Part shown: positions 1 through 7,703 of the stretch, piece by piece
Layout: every line of letters begins with the position of its first letter
Numbering within the stretch: position 1 is the first letter of the stretch
From: Rhodoferax sp.
GTDB taxonomy: Bacteria > Pseudomonadota > Gammaproteobacteria > Burkholderiales > Burkholderiaceae_C
Reading direction: 5' to 3'
Length of the DNA: 9,550 nt
Assembly: GCA_021731215.1 (NCBI GenBank)
Contig: JAKFXU010000180.1
Span: forward strand, 1 to 9,550
Program-made: the position numbers and the translations under genes
The notes under the pieces: model-generated
The model's input: only the letters and a program-made list of their open reading frames with translations
The model's database searches: none
What the model was told of the DNA's origin: nothing

Positions 1-42
1 GGCTGGGCCTGGCGGCTCGGCCGCCAGCCGCCAGGCCCAGCC
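1..42. repeat. 17-bp perfect inverted repeat inside the kinase gene
   Basis: Bases 1-17 (GGCTGGGCCTGGCGGCT) are the exact reverse complement of bases 26-42, separated by 8 bases. In the kinase mRNA this would form a 17-bp, almost pure G/C hairpin about 75-117 nt after the start codon, just after the membrane helix. No run of T follows it in the transcription direction within view, so it is not a typical intrinsic terminator. The left arm begins at the window edge, so the repeat might extend further. Confidence 0.9.
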
Positions 43-117
43 GACCAAGAGCGTCAGCACCGCCACCGCCAGCACCACGGCCAGCCAGATCCGCACGTAC
101 AGTTTTTTCAAAAACAT
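1..117 (-). CDS. Sensor histidine kinase, N-terminal fragment (cut by window edge)
   Basis: This 39-codon open frame starts at ATG 117-115 and runs off the window at base 1. It begins MFLKKLYVRIW, a short basic cytoplasmic tail, followed by a hydrophobic segment at about residues 10-29 that looks like the first membrane helix (signal anchor). A more polar Pro/Ala-rich stretch then begins the presumed periplasmic sensor part. The start lies 2 nt after the stop of the response regulator, with an AGGA ribosome site 6 nt upstream. That is the normal layout of a regulator-kinase pair. The N-terminus resembles RstB-like kinases (KKL, then LLVG, then a basic residue and AE). No HisKA or ATPase domain is visible, so the kinase call rests on gene order and the membrane helix. 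An RstB, CpxA or EnvZ type cannot be decided. Confidence 0.75.
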   Translation of the reverse strand, partial: MFLKKLYVRIWLAVVLAVAVLTLLVGWAWRLAAEPPGPA

Positions 118-119
118 GC

Positions 120-824
120 TCAGTCCTGCTGGCGGGCAAACACGTAGCCGACGCCGCGCACCGTCAGGATGCGTTTGGGATTCTTGGCGTCGCGCTCGAT
201 GGCGGCGCGGATGCGGCCCATGTGCACGTCGATCGAGCGGTCAAAGGCGTCGAGCTCGCGCCCGCGCACGGCTTCCATGATCTGGTCGCGCGTGAGCACC
301 CGCCCGGCGCGCTCGGCCAGCGCCACCAGCAGGTCGAACTGGTAGGCGGTCAAATCGCAGGTCTGACCGGCCACGACGACGGTGCGGGCGTCGCGGTCAA
401 TCTCGAGTGTGCCAAAGCGCAGATGCGGGTCGGACGGGGGCGCACCCTCGCCGCGGCGGCGCAACACCGCGCGAATGCGCGCCAGCAGCTCGCGCGGCTC
501 GAACGGCTTGGGCAGGTAGTCATCGGCCCCGATTTCCAACCCGATGATGCGCTCCATCGGGTCGCCCTTGGCGGTCAGCATCAGCACCGGCACTTGCGCC
601 AGCGCGCCGGGCAGAGCCCGGATGCGACGGCACAGCTCCAGGCCGTCCAGGTCGGGCAGCATCAGGTCCAGAATCACCAGATCGGGCGGCGTGGCCTGCA
701 GCGCCGCCAGCCCCCCGTGCCCGTCGTCGGCATGGCGTACCAAAAAACCGGATTGGCCCAGGTACTCGCCCACCATGGCGGCCAGGCGGGTGTCGTCTTC
801 GATCATCAACAAGTGCTGGGTCAT
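120..824 (-). CDS. OmpR-family DNA-binding response regulator (RstA/CpxR/OmpR-like)
   Basis: This is a 234-residue cytoplasmic transcription factor activated by phosphorylation from the adjacent kinase. The receiver domain (about residues 4-120) shows the acidic pocket E9-D10-D11, the phospho-acceptor D53 in LVILDLMLPDLDG, the switch T84 in LMLTAKGD, and K106 in GADDYLPKPF. The C-terminal winged helix (about residues 135-232) ends RSIDVHMGRIR...TVRGVGYVFA, the OmpR/PhoB signature. Length is normal for the family. An in-frame TAG at 836-834 rules out any earlier start. No Shine-Dalgarno sequence precedes the ATG, which is unusual beside the kinase and glg genes. The linker and receiver resemble E. 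coli OmpR, while the FGTLEID and DRSIDV regions also fit RstA and CpxR, so no symbol is given. It lies 75 nt after glgP on the same strand. Whether it controls glycogen genes is unknown, but a tandem repeat typical for such regulators lies in its own upstream gap. Confidence 0.95.
   Translation of the reverse strand: MTQHLLMIEDDTRLAAMVGEYLGQSGFLVRHADDGHGGLAALQATPPDLVILDLMLPDLDGLELCRRIRALPGALAQVPVLMLTAKGDPMERIIGLEIGADDYLPKPFEPRELLARIRAVLRRRGEGAPPSDPHLRFGTLEIDRDARTVVVAGQTCDLTAYQFDLLVALAERAGRVLTRDQIMEAVRGRELDAFDRSIDVHMGRIRAAIERDAKNPKRILTVRGVGYVFARQQD
124..127 (-). promoter_or_regulatory. Ribosome binding site of the sensor kinase
   Basis: The minus strand reads AGGACTGAGCATG, with AGGA six bases before the kinase ATG. 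It lies inside the last codons of the response regulator, so translation of the two genes is probably linked. It supports ATG 117 as the kinase start. Confidence 0.7.
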
Positions 825-868
825 GGCGGCAGTCTAGGACCGGGCCTGCTCCAGCGCTTGAAGCCGCG

Positions 869-883
869 GTAAAGTTAAGTAAA
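869..883 (+). promoter_or_regulatory. Tandem GTAAA-N5-GTAAA box, probable OmpR/CpxR-type regulator site
   Basis: The plus strand reads GTAAA GTTAA GTAAA, an exact fit to the CpxR box GTAAA-N5-GTAAA known from enterobacteria. On the coding strand it reads TTTACTTAACTTTAC, whose first seven bases also match the start of the OmpR F-site consensus. Two half-sites 10 bp apart sit on one face of the helix, as expected for tandem binding of an OmpR-family dimer. The box lies 45-59 nt before the regulator ATG, in the only AT-rich patch of the 75-nt gap after glgP. I found no second copy in the window. Autoregulation is inference. Confidence 0.55.
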
Positions 884-899
884 TGCAGGCCTCAAGGCC

Positions 900-3359
<2,460 letters not shown>

Positions 3360-3361
3360 GG

Positions 3362-4876
3362 TTATTTCTTTCCGGAAAATGCGCCGGTGCGCAAGCTCGC
3401 GCCCGGCCGCAGTGATTGGTACATGGCCAGATAATGCGCCGCCGCCGCCGGCCAGTCAAAGCGCAGCCCCATGCCACGGCGCTGCACCGCCGCCCATTGA
3501 TCGGGGCGGCGAAACAGCACAAAGGCGCGCCGCATGGCGCTGAGCAAGCCCTCGGCGCTCAAAGCGTCGAACACAAAACCGGTGGCACTGCCCTCGTCGA
3601 GATTCTCCAGCGTGCAATCGACCACGGTGTCGGCCAGGCCGCCGACCCGGCGCACCAGCGGCAGGGTGCCGTAGCGCAAACCGTACAGCTGGGTCAGCCC
3701 GCAGGGCTCGAAGGCCGAGGGCAGCACAATCACATCGGCGCCGGCGATGACGCCATGGGCGCTGGCTTCGTCGTAACCGATGCGCACCGCGACCTGGCCG
3801 GGAAAGCGCAAGGCCACATCGACAAAGGCCTGCTCCAGCGCCAGCTCGCCCTGACCCAGCAGGGCCAGTTGCCCGCCGCGCTGCACCAGTTCCGTCAGCA
3901 CCTGGGGCAGCAAGTGCAAGCCCTTTTGCTCGGTCAGCCGACTCACCACGCCAAACACCAGGGCCGGCGCGCGCGGCTCCAGTCCCAAGCTCAGTTGCAG
4001 CGCGCGCTTGGCGCTGGCCTTGGGCGCCAGCTGCTGCGCATCGTAAGGGGTGGCCAACCAGGCATCGGTGGCCGGGTTCCAGACCTGATAGTCCACGCCA
4101 TTGAGAATGCCCGACAGTTGCTGCGCGCGCTCGCGCAGCAGGCCGTCGAGCCCGCAGCCCTGCGCCGGCAGCAGGATTTCCCGCGCATAAGTCGGGCTGA
4201 CCGTGGTAATGCGCTCGGCGTAGCGCAGCGCCGCCTTCATGAACGATAACTGCCCAAAAAACTCCAGGCCATTGACGTCAAAATAGGCCGCCGGCAGTCC
4301 CAGTTGCGGGAACAGCGCCGCCGGGAACAGGCCCTGATAAGCCAGATTGTGAATGGTGAACACGGTGGCCGGTGTGGCCCGTCCGGCGGCGGCAAAGGCG
4401 CGCACATAGGCTGGCGCCAGGCCGGCATGCCAGTCATGGCAATGGATGACATCGGGCACCCAGTCCGGGTCGAGCCCCTGGCCTAGGCAGGCGCCAGCCC
4501 AGCCCAAGGCCGCAAAGCGCAGCGCGTTGTCGCCCCAATCCTTGCCGTCGGGCCCGAGATAGGGGTTGCCGGGCCGCTCATACAGGGCCGGGGCTTGCAG
4601 CAAGTAGAGCGGCGCGGCAAGACCCGGCAAGCTCGCCCGCGCCACCTTGGCGCGCGGCAGCGCCGGGGCCTGGCCCCAGGGCGTCGCGCCCTGAGGCAGC
4701 GCGGCGAGCGGTCGCGCCGCAACGGCGGCAGCGGCGATGGCGGGAAAGGCCGGCAGCAGTTGACGGACCTCACAGCCCAGCGCCTGCAGTGCCGGCGGCA
4801 GGCCGGCACTGACGTCAGCCAGGCCGCCGGTCTTGAGAAACGGAAACAACTCGGTGCAAACGTACAGAACCTTCAT
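3362..4876 (-). CDS. glgA: Glycogen synthase (ADP-glucose type)
   Basis: This is a 504-residue GT5 glycosyltransferase, slightly longer than E. coli GlgA (477). It extends alpha-1,4-glucan chains from ADP-glucose made by GlgC. The N-terminal Rossmann lobe begins [22 protein letters not shown] with the nucleotide-sugar loop Lys15-Thr-Gly-Gly, and HCHDWH is at residues 145-150. The second lobe has SRLTEQKG (312-319, containing the expected Arg313 and Lys318) and [11 protein letters not shown] with Glu390 at the position of the family's catalytic-site glutamate. The extra length is mainly an Ala/Pro-rich stretch around residues 45-85 and a short basic tail ending GKK. The ATG overlaps the glgC TGA as ATGA, with GGAG 8 nt upstream, so translational coupling to glgC is likely. 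This links substrate supply and polymerisation. Confidence 0.97.
   Translation of the reverse strand: MKVLYVCTELFPFLKTGGLADVSAGLPPALQALGCEVRQLLPAFPAIAAAAVAARPLAALPQGATPWGQAPALPRAKVARASLPGLAAPLYLLQAPALYERPGNPYLGPDGKDWGDNALRFAALGWAGACLGQGLDPDWVPDVIHCHDWHAGLAPAYVRAFAAAGRATPATVFTIHNLAYQGLFPAALFPQLGLPAAYFDVNGLEFFGQLSFMKAALRYAERITTVSPTYAREILLPAQGCGLDGLLRERAQQLSGILNGVDYQVWNPATDAWLATPYDAQQLAPKASAKRALQLSLGLEPRAPALVFGVVSRLTEQKGLHLLPQVLTELVQRGGQLALLGQGELALEQAFVDVALRFPGQVAVRIGYDEASAHGVIAGADVIVLPSAFEPCGLTQLYGLRYGTLPLVRRVGGLADTVVDCTLENLDEGSATGFVFDALSAEGLLSAMRRAFVLFRRPDQWAAVQRRGMGLRFDWPAAAAHYLAMYQSLRPGASLRTGAFSGKK
4787..4811. repeat. 9-bp inverted repeat in the 5' part of glgA
   Basis: CAGTGCCGG (4787-4795) is repeated as its reverse complement CCGGCACTG (4803-4811) around a 7-base loop. 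It would form a G/C-rich hairpin about 65-90 nt into the glgA message. In GC-rich coding DNA a stem of this size can arise by chance. Confidence 0.6.
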
Positions 4877-6135
4877 GCCGGCAGCTCCGCCAGCATGGCA
4901 CTGGTGACCAGCACCACACCGTCCGGCGTGCGATGGAAGCGCCGCGCATCGGCCACGGCGTCAAAGCCGATGCGCATGCCAACCGGAATGTGGCAACCCT
5001 CGTCAATCACCACCTTGCGCAATCGACAATGGCGCCCCACGTCCGCGCCGGGCAGGATGACGGCCTCTTCCACCTGGCTGAAGGAATGAACCTGAACCCC
5101 GGTGAACAGCACCGAGCGCCGCACCACCGCGCCTGACACAATGCAGCCGCCCGCCACCAGGGAGTCGACCGCGATGCCGCGCCGACCGTCATCGTCAAAC
5201 ACAAACTTGGCCGACGGCACGGTCGGCTGGTAGGTCCAGATCGGCCAGCTCTGGTCGTACAAATCGAGTTCGGGCGTGGGTGCGGTCAAATCGATATTGC
5301 TGGCCCAGTAGGCATCCACGGTGCCGACATCGCGCCAGTAGCAGGGCGCCTCGGGACCGGTTTTGACACACGACAGGTCAAACGGGTGGGCGATGGCGTC
5401 GCCGCGTGCCGCCATGGCCGGAATCAAGTCCTTGCCGAAGTCGTGGCTGGAGGACGGATTTTTGCTATCGGCCTGCAGCGCGGCAAACAGATAGTCGGCA
5501 TCGAACACATACACCCCCATGCTGGCCAAGGCCCGCCCCGGCCGATCAGCCATGGCCTGGGGCGCAGACGGCTTCTCGTCAAAGCGGGTGATGCGGCGCC
5601 TGGCATCGGCCGTCATGACGCCGAAGGCCGAGGCTTGTGCCAGCGGCACCGCAATACAGGCCACCGTGCAGGGCGCCCCCTGCGCCACGTGGTCTTCGAT
5701 CAAGCGGGCGTAGTCCATTTTGTAGACATGGTCGCCGGCCAGCACCAGGACGTATTTGGAACGCTGGCAGCGCAGCAGGTCCAGATTCTGAAACACGGCG
5801 TCGGCCGTGCCCCGGTACCAGGAGGCTTCGTCAACGCGTTGCTGGGCCGGCATCAAATCGATGAACTCGTTGAATTCACTGCGCAGGAATGACCAGCCAT
5901 GCTGCACATGGCGCATCAGGCTGTGCGACTTGTATTGCGTCAGCACGCCGACGCGGTGCACGCCCGAATTCAGGCAGTTCGACAGCACAAAATCGATGAT
6001 CCGGAATTTGCCGCCAAAGTACACGGCGGGTTTGGCGCAGTGTTCGGTCAGCGCGTGCAGCCGCGAGCCACGACCGCCCGCCAAAACAAGGGCAATCGTT
6101 TGACGCACCGGTTGGTGAAGATCACTTGTTTTCAT
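4873..6135 (-). CDS. glgC: Glucose-1-phosphate adenylyltransferase (ADP-glucose pyrophosphorylase)
   Basis: This 420-residue enzyme makes ADP-glucose and pyrophosphate from glucose-1-phosphate and ATP, the committed and normally allosterically controlled step of bacterial glycogen synthesis. The nucleotidyltransferase domain shows LAGGRGSRL (18-26), GGKFRIIDF (41-49), WYRGTADAV (106-114, with Tyr107 matching the ATP-contact Tyr114 of E. coli), LAGDH with the catalytic metal Asp135, and FDEKP with Lys188 matching the glucose-1-phosphate lysine 195. A C-terminal left-handed beta-helix follows, with CRLRKVVID and DARRFHR. Alignment by eye has a constant 7-residue offset to E. coli in the N-terminal half. 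At the E. coli activator/AMP positions K39, R40 and H46 this protein has H32, C33 and Y39, so its effector response may differ. The start is supported by a strong AAGGAG. The gene lies 32 nt after malQ and overlaps glgA by 4 nt. Confidence 0.97.
   Translation of the reverse strand: MKTSDLHQPVRQTIALVLAGGRGSRLHALTEHCAKPAVYFGGKFRIIDFVLSNCLNSGVHRVGVLTQYKSHSLMRHVQHGWSFLRSEFNEFIDLMPAQQRVDEASWYRGTADAVFQNLDLLRCQRSKYVLVLAGDHVYKMDYARLIEDHVAQGAPCTVACIAVPLAQASAFGVMTADARRRITRFDEKPSAPQAMADRPGRALASMGVYVFDADYLFAALQADSKNPSSSHDFGKDLIPAMAARGDAIAHPFDLSCVKTGPEAPCYWRDVGTVDAYWASNIDLTAPTPELDLYDQSWPIWTYQPTVPSAKFVFDDDGRRGIAVDSLVAGGCIVSGAVVRRSVLFTGVQVHSFSQVEEAVILPGADVGRHCRLRKVVIDEGCHIPVGMRIGFDAVADARRFHRTPDGVVLVTSAMLAELPA
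4885..4888 (-). promoter_or_regulatory. Ribosome binding site of glgA
   Basis: GGAG lies 8 bases before the glgA ATG, inside the last codons of glgC. It supports ATG 4876 as the start and gives glgA its own initiation signal in addition to coupling through the ATGA overlap. Confidence 0.7.
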
Positions 6136-6139
6136 GGGG

Positions 6140-6145
6140 CTCCTT
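6140..6145 (-). promoter_or_regulatory. Ribosome binding site of glgC
   Basis: AAGGAG lies 4 bases before the glgC ATG, within the 32-nt malQ-glgC gap. It is the strongest Shine-Dalgarno match in the window and fixes the glgC start. The spacing is slightly short. The rest of the gap is AT-richer but shows no convincing promoter. Confidence 0.8.
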
Positions 6146-6167
6146 GCAAGCGAAAGATAGCAAATAT

Positions 6168-7703
6168 TCAGGCTGGCAGCGGCCGGTTGCGACCATGGGC
6201 CCGGGTCAGCTCGCCCAGGCGCCGCGCCGGTTCCGAGCGCACCTGGCGCCAGTCAAAACGCCATTGCCAGCAGCCCTGCGCCACGCCGGGCGTATTCATG
6301 CGGTGGGTGCCATCCAGACCCAGTACATCCTGGAACGGAAAGATCACCGTGTTGGCCACCGATTGCGAGAGCGATTGCATCATGGCCCAGTGAATCTGGA
6401 AGTCCGCCTGCGGCCCGAGATAGCAGCGCGCGGCCTGCCGCTCGGCCGTGCTGGCGGTCCGCCACCAACCCAGCGTCGTGTCATTGTCATGGGTGCCGGT
6501 ATAGGCCACGGTTTGCGCCTCAAAATTATGCGGCAGGTAGGGGTTGGCGGACGTGTCGCCAAAAGCAAACTGCATCACGCGCATACCGGGAAAGCCGCAG
6601 TCCTGGCGCAAGGCGCTCACCGCTGGGGTAATGATGCCGAGGTCTTCGGCGATGATCGGCAAGGCGTCACTCGCCCCGTGCAGACCGTTAACGGTGGCGA
6701 GCGTTTCAAACAAGGCTTTGCCCGGCCCGGCGCGCCAGTGACCGGCCGCCGCCGTGGGCTCACTGGCGGGGATCTCCCAATAGGACTCGAAGCCGCGAAA
6801 ATGGTCCAGCCGGACCACATCGACTTGCGCCAGCAGATGACGCAGTCTGGCCTTCCACCAGGCAAACCCGTCGTCCGCCATGGCGTCCCAGCGGTACAAG
6901 GGGTTACCCCAGCGCTGGCCGGTGCTGCTGAAATAGTCGGGCGGTACGCCGGCCACCACGCTCGGCTCGCCCTGCGCGTCCAGATGGTACAAGTCGGTGT
7001 TGAGCCAGACGTCGGCACTGTGATGCGCCACAAAAATAGGCGCATCTCCGACCATGACGATGCCGCGTGCATGGGCATATTGCCGCAAGCGCTGCCACTG
7101 CAGGCTGAAGCGCCACTGGATGAAGCTGAAAAATTCCAGGTCATCCGCCATTTCCCCCCCCACTTCAGCCAGCGCCGCCGGCTCACATTGCCGTAGCGGC
7201 GCCGGCCACTGGGTCCAGGGCTGGCCATGGCGCGCTTCCAGCGCCATGAAAAAGGCATAGCCCTCCAGCCAGTGCGCCTGCTGCACGCGAAAACTGTCGA
7301 ACTCGGTCCAGTCGGCTTGATGCATTTTTTGCAAAAACCCCTGCCAGGCTTCGCGCAAACGCCCCATGCGGTAGGGCGCCACGCGCTCAAAGTCGCAGCG
7401 ACCCGGCTCGAACCCTGCATCGGGCCGGGCTGACAACCAGCCGCAGCGCACCAATTCATCCAGATCAACCAGCAGCGGGTTGCCGGCGAAGGTCGAAGGG
7501 CTGTGATAGGGCGAGTTGCCCGGCCCCACCGGCGAGAGCGGCAGTATTTGCCACAGGCGCTGTCCGGCCGACACCAGCCAATCGACGAAATGGTAGGCCT
7601 CGGCCCCCAGGTCACCCGATCCGTGTGGGCCGGGCAAGGAGGTGATGTGCAACAGCACGCCGCTGGTGCGCTGAGAAAAAATGGAAGCTTTGGCCAGGCT
7701 CAT
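6168..7703 (-). CDS. malQ: 4-alpha-glucanotransferase (amylomaltase, GH77)
   Basis: This 511-residue cytoplasmic enzyme is close in size to the short GH77 amylomaltases (about 500 residues) and lacks the long N-terminal extension of E. coli MalQ. It moves alpha-1,4-glucan segments between chains, converting short maltooligosaccharides into longer chains that GlgP can attack. Visible motifs are the N-terminal [35 protein letters not shown] (64-78), the nucleophile Asp300 in [10 protein letters not shown], the acid/base Glu353 in IIAEDLG, and Asp406 in YTGTHDND. The ATG overlaps the glgX stop as ATGA, and the bases before it are C-rich with no Shine-Dalgarno sequence, so its translation probably depends on glgX. 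A run of eight G interrupts codons 181-184. Its place between glgX and glgC, rather than in a maltose operon, points to recycling of stubs cut from glycogen. Confidence 0.96.
   Translation of the reverse strand: MSLAKASIFSQRTSGVLLHITSLPGPHGSGDLGAEAYHFVDWLVSAGQRLWQILPLSPVGPGNSPYHSPSTFAGNPLLVDLDELVRCGWLSARPDAGFEPGRCDFERVAPYRMGRLREAWQGFLQKMHQADWTEFDSFRVQQAHWLEGYAFFMALEARHGQPWTQWPAPLRQCEPAALAEVGGEMADDLEFFSFIQWRFSLQWQRLRQYAHARGIVMVGDAPIFVAHHSADVWLNTDLYHLDAQGEPSVVAGVPPDYFSSTGQRWGNPLYRWDAMADDGFAWWKARLRHLLAQVDVVRLDHFRGFESYWEIPASEPTAAAGHWRAGPGKALFETLATVNGLHGASDALPIIAEDLGIITPAVSALRQDCGFPGMRVMQFAFGDTSANPYLPHNFEAQTVAYTGTHDNDTTLGWWRTASTAERQAARCYLGPQADFQIHWAMMQSLSQSVANTVIFPFQDVLGLDGTHRMNTPGVAQGCWQWRFDWRQVRSEPARRLGELTRAHGRNRPLPA
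7154..7161. repeat. Homopolymer of eight G (coding strand) inside malQ
   Basis: The plus strand has C x 8, read as GTG GGG GGG GAA on the malQ strand (Val181-Gly-Gly-Glu184). A length change of one base here would shift the malQ frame before the catalytic residues and abolish the enzyme. Both Gly codons could use other third bases, so the pure run is not required by the protein. Confidence 0.85.

Noticed and set aside
888..899. GGCC-TCAA-GGCC hairpin after the glgP stop as a terminator
   Set aside because: The stem is only 4 bp and no T-rich tract follows directly in the transcription direction, so it does not qualify as an intrinsic terminator.
3369..3378. TTTCCGGAAA palindrome at the glgA-glgP junction
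   Set aside because: Ten bases only; it contains the GGAAAG that may serve as the glgP ribosome site, which is the simpler explanation.
3416..4249. 277-codon plus-strand open frame across glgA
   Set aside because: Antisense shadow with Gln/Arg/Gly-rich sequence; glgA on the other strand is complete and has all family motifs.
4809..4818. CTGACGTCAG 10-bp palindrome in glgA
   Set aside because: Short, inside coding sequence, and overlapping the glgA hairpin; no bacterial regulator is supported.
6136..6167. Promoter in the malQ-glgC gap
   Set aside because: A TATCTT element has four of six -10 matches, but no -35-like hexamer lies at a suitable distance. The gap is explained by the glgC ribosome site.
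7326..7337. TTTTTGCAAAAA palindrome in malQ
   Set aside because: It is explained by the codons for Phe-Leu-Gln-Lys, and a short AT palindrome of this size is not remarkable.
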